From: Amycolatopsis sp. NBC_01488
GTDB lineage: Bacteria > Actinomycetota > Actinomycetes > Mycobacteriales > Pseudonocardiaceae
Direction: 5' to 3'
DNA: 64,000 nucleotides
NCBI RefSeq assembly: GCF_036227105.1
Contig: NZ_CP109434.1
Coordinates: forward strand, 2,422,001 to 2,486,000
The position numbers were made by a program, and so were the translations under genes. The notes below the pieces were generated by a model, which was not told where the DNA came from, ran no database searches, and saw only the letters and a program-made list of their open reading frames with translations. Of this stretch, positions 31,465 to 40,438 are shown piece by piece; within the stretch, counting starts at the first letter, position 1, and every line of letters begins with the position of its first letter.

Positions 31465-32364
31465 TCAATTCGCAGCGGCCATTCGGCGGAGCACCCACGT
31501 CCGCACGAGGCCCGCGCTGACTCCGGAGAGTGCCAGCACCGCGATCAGCAGCGGCAGGTTCGACCCGTCCGTGAAGCCGGTTGACCCGGACGGCAGCGCC
31601 TCGGCCTGCCCGGCCGTCTGGATGCCCGAGTTGCCGGCCGCCGGCTGGTCGGGTCCGGTGAGGCCGTACTGCGGCGCGTATCCCGGGATCTGGCTGCCGT
31701 ACCGGATGGCGGGCGACGGCGTGAACAGGCCGGCCGTCGCGAACGGGATGCCGCTGTAGTCGCGCATCGGCGCGTAGCCCGTGCCGATGCTGAACGGGAA
31801 GCCGCCGAACACCGGGCTGCTCGAGAAGCCGGGCAGCAGTGGGCTGTTCGCGTCCGGGATCGGCGTGGTGCCCGCCGGGGTCCCGCCCTGCGGCGCGCCC
31901 CCGGTCCCGCCCTGGGCCGGCGGTTGCTGCGGGTTGCCGCCCGTGCCGGGCTGCGGCGACGCCTGCTTGCCACCGCCGTTGATCGTGTCGAGGCCGCCGG
32001 TCGCGGCGGAGTTCAGGCCGTCGGCGCCCTGGTTGATCGCGCTCGCCGCGGGCGCGCCGATCACCGGGACCGGCGAGACGACGGTGTTGACCACGTTCAC
32101 CGTGACCTTGCAGACCGTGTTGATCAGGCCGCCGACCACGCTCGTGAGCACGGTGGTCGCCTGCCCGACGATGCCGAGGTCGATGGCGGGGAGGCCGAGG
32201 ATCGAACCCTGGATGTGGTCGCCGGGGTTCGCGGTGACCGTGCTGCCGCAGGGGACGGTCTTGGTGTCTGCGGAAGCGGAGCCGGGCAGGCCGAGCACAG
32301 CCGAACCAGCGAGGACGACCGCCGTCGCACCGACCGCCGTTGCCCTCCGTGTCCGATCCCGCAT
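31465..32364 (-). CDS. secreted, C-terminally membrane-anchored protein (paralogue 2)
   Basis: A 299-residue protein starting at ATG 32364 after GAGGGTGG. Signal peptide: RDRTRRATAVGATAVVLAG then GSASA. The exported part has two cysteines (VPCGST and TVCKVT) and GDHIQGSILGLPAIDLG, a domain similar to the one in paralogue 1, a Gln/Gly/Pro linker, the shared motif PMRDYSGIPFATAG, and the C-terminal helix LPLLIAVLALSGVSAGLVRTWV followed by LRR. Separate ribosome site and 106-base spacing suggest it may be transcribed on its own as well as with its neighbours. Confidence 0.75.
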   Translation of the reverse strand: MRDRTRRATAVGATAVVLAGSAVLGLPGSASADTKTVPCGSTVTANPGDHIQGSILGLPAIDLGIVGQATTVLTSVVGGLINTVCKVTVNVVNTVVSPVPVIGAPAASAINQGADGLNSAATGGLDTINGGGKQASPQPGTGGNPQQPPAQGGTGGAPQGGTPAGTTPIPDANSPLLPGFSSSPVFGGFPFSIGTGYAPMRDYSGIPFATAGLFTPSPAIRYGSQIPGYAPQYGLTGPDQPAAGNSGIQTAGQAEALPSGSTGFTDGSNLPLLIAVLALSGVSAGLVRTWVLRRMAAAN

Positions 32365-32486
32365 GCTCGCCACCCTCTGTCTCGTCGCCTCTCCCCAGGA
32401 CAACGACGTTAAGGCAGCACGGTGACGCCCGCTCGCTCAGAAATGTCCGGCATTCGAGTGGAAGCGGGGGTCACCGTCGGTGAGAG

Positions 32487-33296
32487 TCAGGCTGGTGAGC
32501 GGCGGATCCACGCCCGGACGAGGGCCGCGGCGACGATCGCCAGCGCGAGCACCGCGAGCAGCATCGGCAGCTTCGCCGGCGGTGTGACGGCGGGCAGCGC
32601 CTCGGCCGTGCCGGACTTCTGCTCGTCGACCGTCGGGACCTGCTGACCGGGGATGACCTGCGCGATCACCGGCGCCTGCACCAGGCTGCCGGGCAGCAGC
32701 GCGGAGTTGGTGTAGATGCCCGAAATGGCGTCACCGGGCAGGCCGGCGCCGCCTTGGCCGGTGATCACCGGGCCGGTGCTGTCGCCGGGCGGCGTCTGCC
32801 CCGGCGGCTTCGGTCCCGGCGGTCCCGGCGGCGTCGGCGGCGTCGGCGGCGCGGGCGGGTTCGGGTTCGGCGGGAGCGGCAGCGGCGGCAGCTCACCGGC
32901 CACACCCTGCGTCACACCGCCGACGGTGTTCACGACACCCTGCGCGGCCGGGCAGACGGTCTTGGCGGCCGCGTCGCCGACCACCGGCACGTCCCCGATC
33001 CCGAGCGCGCGCACGGTGTCCCCCACCGGAAGCGTGAGCAGCGGCGCCGAGCCGTTCGTGTTCTTGGCGCTGGAGTCGAGGCCGACGGTCAGCTGGTTCG
33101 GAGCGTTCAGCGGGGCGCCGGCGTCGAGGACGAGGCCGGTCTTCGCGTCGCGGGCCTGGCCGTTCTGCAGCGTGGCCGAGCAGTCTCCGCCGAGAGTCGG
33201 GCTGGTGTCCGCGCTCGCGACGCCCGGCATCGCCAGAGCGGCCGAAGCGGCGAAAGTGAACCCCAGTGCGGTGATCCGGGCGAGCTGCTTCCCCAT
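32487..33296 (-). CDS. secreted, C-terminally membrane-anchored protein (paralogue 3)
   Basis: A 269-residue protein starting at ATG 33296. Signal peptide: GKQLARITALGFTFAASAAL then GVASA. Two cysteines again (GDCSATLQ and KTVCPAAQG) with VGDTVRALGIGDVPVVGD between, a proline-rich spacer (PPAPPTPPTPPGPPGP), and a C-terminal helix KLPMLLAVLALAIVAAALVRAW with RRSPA. It lacks the PMRDY motif of the other two. First of the three tandem genes. Family not recognised; the shared architecture is seen directly. Confidence 0.75.
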   Translation of the reverse strand: MGKQLARITALGFTFAASAALAMPGVASADTSPTLGGDCSATLQNGQARDAKTGLVLDAGAPLNAPNQLTVGLDSSAKNTNGSAPLLTLPVGDTVRALGIGDVPVVGDAAAKTVCPAAQGVVNTVGGVTQGVAGELPPLPLPPNPNPPAPPTPPTPPGPPGPKPPGQTPPGDSTGPVITGQGGAGLPGDAISGIYTNSALLPGSLVQAPVIAQVIPGQQVPTVDEQKSGTAEALPAVTPPAKLPMLLAVLALAIVAAALVRAWIRRSPA

Positions 33297-33410
33297 CGAT
33301 GCCCTCCGGCAGTCGGACCAATCTGGATCACGGAACGCGCTCACGGTACTCCACGAGCGTCACCACCAGGTCCCGAAGGGCGAGGAAAAGGCCGGAGTAG
33401 CGTGCTCGGC

Positions 33411-34184
33411 ATGCTGATTGGCGCCCATGTCCGTGACGACGACCCGTTGACCGCGGTCGCCGAGCGCAAAGCCGACGTCGTCCAGTTCTTCCTCTCGGAC
33501 CCGCAGGGCTGGAAGGCCCCGAAGCCGCACCCCCACGGCGAGGCCATCGCGGCCGACCCGGTCGAGGTGTTCATCCACTCGCCCTACCTCATCAACGTGG
33601 CTTCGCTGAACAACCGGATCCGGATTCCCTCCCGCAAGAACGTCACGCAGCACGCGGACGGCGCGGCGGCCATCGGCGCGAAGGGCCTGATCGTGCACGG
33701 CGGGCACGTCGGCGACAACGACGACGTCGAGGCCGGCCTCGACAACTGGCGCAAACTCTTCGAGCGCGAGCAGGAGAAGGGCGGCTTCAAGGTCCCGATC
33801 CTGATCGAGAACACCGCCGGCGGCGAGAACGCGATCACCCGCGACCTCGAGGTCATCGCCCGGCTGTGGGACAAGGTCGGCGAGTTCGGCGCCGGGTTCT
33901 GCCTGGACACCTGCCACGCCTTCGCCGCGGGCTGGGACCTCGCCACCGCCGTCGAGCGGGTCAAGGCCATCACCGGCCGGATCGACCTGGTGCACCTCAA
34001 CAACTCCCGCGACGAGTTCGGCTCGACCCGCGACCGGCACGCCAACGTCGTCGAGGGCGAGGGCACCATCGACCCGGAGGCGCTGGTCGAGGTGGCCCGC
34101 GCCGCGGGCGCGCCGGTCGTCGTCGAGACCCCGGCCGGCAGCCAGGCGGCCGACATCGCCTACCTGCGCGAAAAGCTCGGCTAG
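33411..34184 (+). CDS. endonuclease IV-type AP endonuclease (TIM barrel)
   Basis: A 257-residue TIM-barrel protein of the AP2Ec/xylose isomerase-like superfamily, closest in layout to deoxyribonuclease IV (nfo/end), which cuts abasic DNA. Metal-ligand motifs are visible: VFIHSPYLINVAS, LIVHGGHVG, PILIENTAGG, GFCLDTCHAFAAGWD, LVHLNNSRDEFGSTRDRHANVVEGEG and VVETPA. This His/Glu/Asp set matches the trinuclear zinc site of endonuclease IV. ATG 33411 is preferred; GTG 33402 is possible. Plus strand, divergent from the anchored-protein genes. Confidence 0.88.
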   Translation: MLIGAHVRDDDPLTAVAERKADVVQFFLSDPQGWKAPKPHPHGEAIAADPVEVFIHSPYLINVASLNNRIRIPSRKNVTQHADGAAAIGAKGLIVHGGHVGDNDDVEAGLDNWRKLFEREQEKGGFKVPILIENTAGGENAITRDLEVIARLWDKVGEFGAGFCLDTCHAFAAGWDLATAVERVKAITGRIDLVHLNNSRDEFGSTRDRHANVVEGEGTIDPEALVEVARAAGAPVVVETPAGSQAADIAYLREKLG

Positions 34185-34195
34185 GTCATTACAAG

Positions 34196-35746
34196 CTAGG
34201 CGGCCGCGACCTTCCGGCGCCGCCGGACGGCGTTCGGGACGATCGCGTCCCGGGCACCGTCGAGGAAGCCGCCCGCCGGGTCGTCGTCGCCGTCGGCGCG
34301 GATCAGGTCGGTGCCCGGGTGGTAGATCTCGCGCACCACCAGCACGCACAGCGCGGCGACGGCGAGGTCGCGGAGCACGACCGTGCCGAGGAACCAGCCT
34401 TCGGGCAGGCCCTTGTGGTCGACGCCGAGGTAGTAGAACATCCGCGGCACCCAGACCAGCGCGTCGAGCAGCATCCAGCTCAGCAGCAGCCGCCAGCGTG
34501 GGATGGCCAGCACCGCCAGCGGCACCAGCCACAGCGAGTACTGCGGGCTCCACACCTTGTTCGTCAGCAGGAACGCGGCCACGACGAGGAACGCGAGCTG
34601 GCCGACGCGCGGCCGTCGCGGCGCGGCGAGCGCGAGGTACGCGATCCCCGCGCAGCAGGCGAGGAACAGCACGGCGACCGTGAGGTTCAGGTACGTCGGC
34701 GTCTGGTTCTTCTGCAGCACGCCGTCGAACCCGGCCCAGCCCGTCGTGTACGAGAGCACGTTGTACAGCGAGTCCGGGTCCATCGGCCGCAGCGTGTTCA
34801 TCCGGAAGAACTCCCACCAGCCGCGGGTGGCGGTGAGGATGAACGGCGCGTTCACCGCCAGCCACGTCACGACGGTGGCGGCCGAGTTCTTCCAGAACGG
34901 CGTGAGCTTGCCCGCGCGCAGGCACAGCACGAACAGCACGCCGAGCAGGAACAGCGGGTAGAGCTTGGCCGTCGCGCCCAGGCCGAGCAGCAGCCCGGCG
35001 AGCAGCGGCCGCTTGCGCGCCCAGGCGAGCAGGCCGGTCGCGGTGAACGCGGTCGCGATCGCGTCGAAGTTGGTGAACGCGTGCACCAGCACCAGCGGCG
35101 AGACCGCCACCAGCACCATGTCCCACGGACGGCGTTTCATCGTCCGGCCGGTCGCCCAGACGGTGACCAGCCAGGCCAGCGCCAGGAAGAACGCCGTGAT
35201 GTCGAAGTAGACCGCCACCGGGAGCCCGCCGGGCAGCCAGCCGCTCTCGGCGACGTTCTCCCAGCCCGCCGCGAGCTTCGCGTTCGCCCACTGGAAGAGG
35301 CCGGTGAACACCGGGTACTCCATGTACCGCGTGTCGTTCTCCGCGGTCTGCGAGCTCTCCTTCCACGACGTGTAGTACGGGAAGGTGCCCGGCCGGTCGA
35401 GCCGCTCCGAGCTGTAGAGCGGCACGATGTCGGAGTAGCACATCGCGACGAACGGGCGGCCCGCGCGCCAGTCGAGCTGGGTGGCGCCGCTGGAGTCCTG
35501 GTACTGCTGGATGCAGGAGCCCTTGCCGAACCAGCAGAGCATCAGCGCGAGGGTGGCCAGCAGCAGGCCGACGCGCTGCGGCGACCAGAACCAGTGCCTG
35601 CCGACCGCCGCGTGCTCGCCGAGCGGGCCGCCGATCGGTCTGGTGACCGCGGCCGCGAGGGGCTCGTTCCAGCTCGGGACGACCCGTTCCGCCCGGGTAA
35701 GCGTCACGGGGCCGGGGTCCGGCTCGCGCGTGGTCTCCTCTGGCAC
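34196..35746 (-). CDS. GT87-family (DUF2029) membrane glycosyltransferase
   Basis: A 516-residue polytopic membrane protein with about 11-13 hydrophobic helices. GT87 mannosyltransferases use polyprenyl-phosphate mannose for envelope glycans in mycobacteria. The family pattern is clear: TRYMEYPVFTGLFQWANAKL, FDITAFFLALAWLV, FTNFDAIATAFTATGLLAWAR, LGLGATAKLYPLFLL and VWSPQYSLWLVPL. GTG 35746 was chosen because the longer open frame has no credible N-terminus. In M. tuberculosis a similar gene (Rv0051) follows ponA1; here a ROK gene and a MocA gene intervene between it and the PBPs. Confidence 0.85.
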   Translation of the reverse strand: MPEETTREPDPGPVTLTRAERVVPSWNEPLAAAVTRPIGGPLGEHAAVGRHWFWSPQRVGLLLATLALMLCWFGKGSCIQQYQDSSGATQLDWRAGRPFVAMCYSDIVPLYSSERLDRPGTFPYYTSWKESSQTAENDTRYMEYPVFTGLFQWANAKLAAGWENVAESGWLPGGLPVAVYFDITAFFLALAWLVTVWATGRTMKRRPWDMVLVAVSPLVLVHAFTNFDAIATAFTATGLLAWARKRPLLAGLLLGLGATAKLYPLFLLGVLFVLCLRAGKLTPFWKNSAATVVTWLAVNAPFILTATRGWWEFFRMNTLRPMDPDSLYNVLSYTTGWAGFDGVLQKNQTPTYLNLTVAVLFLACCAGIAYLALAAPRRPRVGQLAFLVVAAFLLTNKVWSPQYSLWLVPLAVLAIPRWRLLLSWMLLDALVWVPRMFYYLGVDHKGLPEGWFLGTVVLRDLAVAALCVLVVREIYHPGTDLIRADGDDDPAGGFLDGARDAIVPNAVRRRRKVAAA

Positions 35747-35795
35747 GACTGCGGATGTTAGCGGTGATCGGCCTAGGCGGTGGTGAAGGCGGTGA

Positions 35796-36854
35796 TCATG
35801 CCGGATTCGCGTAGTACGAGGCCAGGACCTCCGCGGCGGCGCCCCGCGTGACGATCTCCTCGCCGAAGGCGTCCTCGACGACCTCGATGCGCTGCCAGTG
35901 CGGCAGCGGCAGCAGCTCCTCCAGCCGCTCCGAAACGGCGTCACGGTAGGTGCCCGGTTCGTCCCGCACGGCGCGTCCGGCCAGCACGATCCGCTCCAGG
36001 TCGAGCACCTGGACGAGGTCCGCGAGGCCGATCCCGAGGAAGCCGGCGGCGGTCCGCGTGTCGGGCGCCTGCTTGGCCATGATCTCGACGCAGCCGCGTC
36101 GTCCGCAGGCGCAGACGGGACCGTCGTAGGCGATCGTGGTGTGCCCGAACTCACCCGCGTTTGTTCGCGGGCCGCGGTAGAGCCGTCCGTCGATCAGCAG
36201 GCCGACGCCGATGCCGGTGCCGACGAGCACCACCGCCGTCGCCGTCGGCTCGCCGTGCGGCCAGAGCTGGGCGAACGCGGCGGAATTGGTGTTCTTGTCG
36301 AGCGTCACCGCCAGGCCGGTGCGCTTCTCGAGCAGGTCACGCAGGGGGACGTCGTGCCAGCCGGGCATGTTCGTCGCGTCGCGGACCAGGCCGGCGAGGT
36401 GGTCCAGCGGGCCGACCGCGCCGAGGCCGAGGCCGAGCACGTCGAAGCCGTCGGCGAGCTCGAGTGCGGTGGCGCCGATGGCCTCGACGGCCTGCTCGGG
36501 CGTGAAGCCGGCCGGGAGCGGGCCGCCGGCCGTCTCCTCGACCTCGCCGATGAGGTTGGTGCGCAGCACGCGGTACTCGTCGCGGTCGAGACGCGCACCC
36601 AGCGCGTGCCGGGCGCCGGCCCGGATGGTCAGCTGCGTGCGGGGCTTGCCGACCCCCGTCGACGCCTGGCGTTCTTCGTCCAACAAGCCGGCTTCGAGGA
36701 GTTCGGGCACGATCTTGGAGACGGCCTGCTGGGTGAGCCCGGTGCGTTCGGCGAGTTCGACGCGGCTGAGGCCGCCGGCGCGCAGGATGTGCGTGAGGAG
36801 CAGGGCACGGTTGTGTTCGCGCACGTCGCGCAGGTTCACCCCGGTGTCCGCCAT
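35796..36854 (-). CDS. ROK-family transcriptional regulator
   Basis: A 352-residue sugar-responsive repressor. N-terminal winged helix: LRDVREHNRALLLTHILRAGGLSRVELAERTGLTQQAVSKIVPELLEAGLL. C-terminal ROK fold with VVLVGTGIGVGLLIDGRLYRG, and the zinc motif GHTTIAYDGPVCACGRRGCVE. ATG 36854 was chosen to give the usual N-terminus. It is divergent from a Gfo/Idh/MocA dehydrogenase, with a perfect 23-bp palindrome between them, so it very probably controls that gene and itself. The sugar is unknown. Confidence 0.92.
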   Translation of the reverse strand: MADTGVNLRDVREHNRALLLTHILRAGGLSRVELAERTGLTQQAVSKIVPELLEAGLLDEERQASTGVGKPRTQLTIRAGARHALGARLDRDEYRVLRTNLIGEVEETAGGPLPAGFTPEQAVEAIGATALELADGFDVLGLGLGAVGPLDHLAGLVRDATNMPGWHDVPLRDLLEKRTGLAVTLDKNTNSAAFAQLWPHGEPTATAVVLVGTGIGVGLLIDGRLYRGPRTNAGEFGHTTIAYDGPVCACGRRGCVEIMAKQAPDTRTAAGFLGIGLADLVQVLDLERIVLAGRAVRDEPGTYRDAVSERLEELLPLPHWQRIEVVEDAFGEEIVTRGAAAEVLASYYANPA

Positions 36855-36880
36855 GGACAGGATCTTCCCACGCCTGGTCA

Positions 36881-36903
36881 ATTACGCAACAGTGTTGTTT
36901 AAT
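36881..36903. promoter_or_regulatory. operator palindrome between ROK and MocA genes
   Basis: ATTA, two bases, CAACA, one base, TGTTG, two bases, TAAT: a perfectly symmetric two-level palindrome centred at 36892. Its right end (TTTAAT, 36898-36903) doubles as a -10 box 7 bases before ATG 36911, and TTGACC on the minus strand adjoins its left end. It is the natural ROK binding site. Confidence 0.75.
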
Positions 36904-36910
36904 GGGCCGC

Positions 36911-37954
36911 ATGAGTGACTTGCGCGTGGGCATCCTTGGGTACGGCATCGGCGGCCGCGTCTTCCACGCGCCGCTGGTGGCGGCGACGCCCGGGCTCACC
37001 CCGGCGGTGATCACGACGTCGAGCAACGCCGGCCAGGCGCGCACCGACCACCCTGGCGCGGAGGTGGTGCCGGACGCCGACGCGCTGTTCGAGCGGGGCG
37101 GCGACCTTGACCTCGTCGTGGTCAGCACGCCCAACCGCACACACGTGCCGCTCGCGCTCCGCGCGATCGAGGCGGGCCTGCCGGTGGTCGTCGACAAGCC
37201 GTTCGCGCCGACCGCGCTGGAAGCCGAGCAGGTCGTCGCCGCGGCGAAGGCGGCGGGCGTCGGCCTGACGGTCTTCCAGAACCGGCGCCTCGACTCCGAC
37301 TTCCTCACCGTCCGGAAGGTCCTGGAATCCGGGAAGCTCGGCGAGGTGTTCCGCTTCGAGTCCCGCTACGACCGCTGGGTGCCCAAGCCCAAGGACAACT
37401 GGCGCGAGTTCGGCGACCCGGCCGAGGCCGGCGGACTCCTCTACGACCTGGGCGCGCACATCGTCGACCAGGCGCTGCAGCTGTTCGGCCCGGTCACCCA
37501 GGTCTACGCCGAGGTCGACCGCCGCCGCGCCGGCGTCCAGGTCGACGACGACGTGTTCGTCGCGTTGAGGCACGCCAACGGCGTCCGGTCGCACCTGTGG
37601 GCCTCGGCGCTCGCGGGCACCCAGAACCCGCGGTTCCGGGTCCTCGGCGACCAGGCGACGTTCACCAAGTACGGCCTCGACGTGCAGGAACCCCAGATCA
37701 AGTCGGGCATGCGCCCCGGCGACGACAGCTGGGGCGTCGAGCCCGCGTCGGACGCGGGCAAGATCGGCGTCGGCAACGACCTCAAGACGGCGCCCACCGA
37801 GATCGGCTGCTACGAGCAGTTCTACGCCCAGGTGCGCGATGCGCTGCGCGGCGAAGGTGACTTCCCGGTCGACCCCGAGTCGTCGGTCGAAGCCCTGCGC
37901 GTGATCGAGGCCGCGCACCGCTCCGGCGTCGAAGGAACCGTGATCAGGCTCTGA
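36911..37954 (+). CDS. Gfo/Idh/MocA-family oxidoreductase
   Basis: A 347-residue NAD(P)-dependent sugar or inositol dehydrogenase-type enzyme. N-terminal Rossmann motif VGILGYGIGGRVFHAPL, then VVSTPNRTHVPLALRAIEAGLPVVVDKPFA with the family's EKP/DKP signature, and a C-terminal domain with GGLLYDLGAHIVDQALQLFG carrying the catalytic Lys/His region. ATG 36911 is preferred over ATG 36902, which lies within the operator. Expected to be regulated by the divergent ROK protein. Substrate not identifiable. Confidence 0.88.
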   Translation: MSDLRVGILGYGIGGRVFHAPLVAATPGLTPAVITTSSNAGQARTDHPGAEVVPDADALFERGGDLDLVVVSTPNRTHVPLALRAIEAGLPVVVDKPFAPTALEAEQVVAAAKAAGVGLTVFQNRRLDSDFLTVRKVLESGKLGEVFRFESRYDRWVPKPKDNWREFGDPAEAGGLLYDLGAHIVDQALQLFGPVTQVYAEVDRRRAGVQVDDDVFVALRHANGVRSHLWASALAGTQNPRFRVLGDQATFTKYGLDVQEPQIKSGMRPGDDSWGVEPASDAGKIGVGNDLKTAPTEIGCYEQFYAQVRDALRGEGDFPVDPESSVEALRVIEAAHRSGVEGTVIRL

Positions 37955-37967
37955 GCCTCCCCTGACT

Positions 37968-38007
37968 GGCCGTGACGCCGGTGACCCCCAGCGCCGACGT
38001 CACGGCC
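37968..38007. terminator. convergent terminator between MocA and PBP genes
   Basis: GGCCGTGACG (37968-37977) pairs with CGTCACGGCC (37998-38007) across a 20-base loop. The right arm contains the stop codon of the minus-strand PBP gene. Confidence 0.55.
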
Positions 38008-40354
38008 TCTTCCTTCCGCGTTGCTGGTCCTGCAGCTGCTGGAGCCGTTGCTGGAACTGGCGGAACTGGTCCAGCTTCTGCTGTTGCCGGTTGTCGTTGT
38101 TCCCCGGCTGCTGCTGACCGCGCTGGTCCTGCTGGCCTTGCTGGTCCTGTTGGTCTTGTTGATCCTGCTGAACCTGCACCCGGTCCTGCGGCGAGCTGAT
38201 CGCCGCCACGCGGTCGAAGCGCTCGCCCGGCCGTCCCGACAGGTACAGCTGCATGAAGCGGTCCCAGATCGGCCCCGCGAGCGTCGAGCCGAACAGCGGT
38301 GCGCCGCCGGGGCCCCGCAGCGCCTTGTCGCCGTCGCTGCCCACCCAGACCGCGGCCGACACCGAGGGCGTGTAGCCCACCATCCACGTCTGGGAGTTCG
38401 CGTTCGCCGCCGACGCGGGTTCGTCGTTCTGGGGGGTGTGCTGCTGGGTGCCGGTCTTGCCCGCGCACTCGTGGCCGGCCGGGCAGCTGAGCTTGGAGAA
38501 CTGGATCACCGGGGCCAGTGCCGCCGTCACGTTGCCGGCGATCTGCGCGCTCTTCTGCGGGTCGTTGTCGGCGAACGCGTCGGTCGAGTGGTCCTTCGCT
38601 TCGTACGCCGTTTCGCCGTTCGCGTTGGTCACCTTCTGCACGAAGTGCCGGTCGCGCTGGACGCCGTCCGCCGCGAACGTCGCGTAGCCCGACGCCATGT
38701 CCGCCGCGGTGACCTCGGTTCCGCCGCCGCCGATGGAGATGTTGTTGTCGCCGGTGAACAGCTTGCTGCGGCCGCCGTCGCCGGCCGTCCGGATGCCCGC
38801 TTCCTGCGCCGCTTCCGCCACCCCGGACGGCTTCGTGACGTTCAGGACCATGTCGTAGAACACCGTGTTCGTCGACCGCTGCATCGCTTCGGCGACCGTG
38901 CACTGCTGCGAGCAGCTGCTGCTGTCGCCCGCGTTGCGGATCGGCAGCTCGACGCCGGGGAACGTGCGCGGGGACGTGCCGTCGAACCGCGCGTCGAGGC
39001 CGCGGCCGAGCTTGAGGAACGCCGCCAGGTCGAACGGCTTCATCGACGAACCGGGGTTGTGCGGCTCGTCGGCCCAGTCGCGCCCGGCCTGGTCCTCGCC
39101 GTTCGGGCCCTTCACGATCGCGTCGCCGCCGTAGTACGCGAGCACGCCGCCGGTCTTCGGGTCGACCGCCACCAGCGCGTCGAGGATCCGGTCGTCGGTC
39201 TGCCCGGCCATCTTCTCGGCCACGGCCTGCTCCGCCGACTGCTGGGCCTGCGGGTCGATGGTGGTGAACACCTGGAACCCGCCCGAGTAGTACTGCTTCT
39301 CGTCGATGCCCTGCGCGGCCAGCTCGGCCTTGACCTGCTTCTTGATGAACGGGTTCAGCGCGCCGGCCTGCCGGCTCTCCCGCAGCGGGATCGGCGCCGG
39401 GAACTTCGCGGCCGCGCGCTGGGCCGGCGTCAGGTAGCCGTTCTTCAGCATCCGGTCCAGCGCGGTGTTCCACCGGCTCGTCGCGACGGCGGTGTTCTCC
39501 GAGCGGCCCGGCTGCTGGATCAGCCCGGCCAGCAACGCCGACTGCGAGTAGTCGAGCTGCCCGACGTCCTTGCCGAAGTAGGCCTGCGAGGCGGCCTGGA
39601 TCCCGTAGGCGCCGCGGCCGAAGTAGATGATGTTGAGGTAGGCGGTGATGATGTCCGCCTTCTCGTAGGTCTGGTTCATCTTGAACGACTTCGCGAGCTC
39701 GACCCACTTGCGCGCCAGCGTCGGGTCGTCGTTGCCGGAGGAGTTCTTGATGTACTGCTGCGAAATCGTCGAGCCGCCGCCGGACCCGCCGGTGACCTGG
39801 TTGTACGCCGCCCGCAGGATGCCGCCGACGTCGAAGCCGGAGTTGGTCTCGAACGTCGCGTCCTCGGTCGCGATCACGGCTTTCTTGACGACGTCCGGGA
39901 TCTGGTTCGCCGCCAGGATCTGCCGGTTGCCGCCGGCCGGCACGTCCTTGCCCATCTCGGTGCCGTCGGCGTAGAGGTAGGTCACGGCCTGGCCCTGCGC
40001 CTGCGCGACCGTCTCCGGCGAGGGGACGTCGACGGACAGGTACGTGATCAGGAACGCGACCGCGGGGACGGCGAAGAACAACCCGGCGACGACGTAGCAG
40101 ACCCGCCGGACCCGCCGCCGGCGTCGCCGCCGCAGGTCGCCGTCGGTGAGCGGACGCGGGCGGCTCGGCGGCCGGCCGGGCCGCGGCCGCAGGATCGGCA
40201 CGGTCGGCGGGTCGTCCGGCTCGGTGCCGTTGTGCGCGTGGTGGGTGATCAGCTCCGGCTCGGCGCCGAGCAGCCCGGCGCGGGGCACCGGCCGTCGCGC
40301 GCGACGACGACGTGGGTCAGGCCGCCGGCCGGGTGACGTGCGGTCGTTGTTCAC
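38000..40354 (-). CDS. class A penicillin-binding protein (copy 1)
   Basis: Bifunctional peptidoglycan synthase of 784 residues: short basic cytoplasmic tail, TM helix about 85-107, GT51 transglycosylase with catalytic Glu164 in ATEDATFE and GGSTISQQYIK, and transpeptidase with Ser436-x-x-Lys439 (GSSMKPF), STN 494-496 and KTGT 633-636. Cysteine pairs (SSCSQQC; CPAGHEC) may form disulfides. The C-terminal tail is glutamine-rich (QQD repeats). GTG 40354 follows GGAGG at 7 bases, so the longer frame was rejected. Third in a tandem minus-strand row of three paralogues; nearest to ponA1 of mycobacteria by context. Confidence 0.93.
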   Translation of the reverse strand: MNNDRTSPGRRPDPRRRRARRPVPRAGLLGAEPELITHHAHNGTEPDDPPTVPILRPRPGRPPSRPRPLTDGDLRRRRRRRVRRVCYVVAGLFFAVPAVAFLITYLSVDVPSPETVAQAQGQAVTYLYADGTEMGKDVPAGGNRQILAANQIPDVVKKAVIATEDATFETNSGFDVGGILRAAYNQVTGGSGGGSTISQQYIKNSSGNDDPTLARKWVELAKSFKMNQTYEKADIITAYLNIIYFGRGAYGIQAASQAYFGKDVGQLDYSQSALLAGLIQQPGRSENTAVATSRWNTALDRMLKNGYLTPAQRAAAKFPAPIPLRESRQAGALNPFIKKQVKAELAAQGIDEKQYYSGGFQVFTTIDPQAQQSAEQAVAEKMAGQTDDRILDALVAVDPKTGGVLAYYGGDAIVKGPNGEDQAGRDWADEPHNPGSSMKPFDLAAFLKLGRGLDARFDGTSPRTFPGVELPIRNAGDSSSCSQQCTVAEAMQRSTNTVFYDMVLNVTKPSGVAEAAQEAGIRTAGDGGRSKLFTGDNNISIGGGGTEVTAADMASGYATFAADGVQRDRHFVQKVTNANGETAYEAKDHSTDAFADNDPQKSAQIAGNVTAALAPVIQFSKLSCPAGHECAGKTGTQQHTPQNDEPASAANANSQTWMVGYTPSVSAAVWVGSDGDKALRGPGGAPLFGSTLAGPIWDRFMQLYLSGRPGERFDRVAAISSPQDRVQVQQDQQDQQDQQGQQDQRGQQQPGNNDNRQQQKLDQFRQFQQRLQQLQDQQRGRKRP

Positions 40355-40438
40355 GGGCCGTCCTCCACGGTGGGCTGCGGACGCAGTCCTGTCGCCAGGA
40401 CACACGGACCGCGGCCCCCCGTGGTTCACCCCGGTCGG

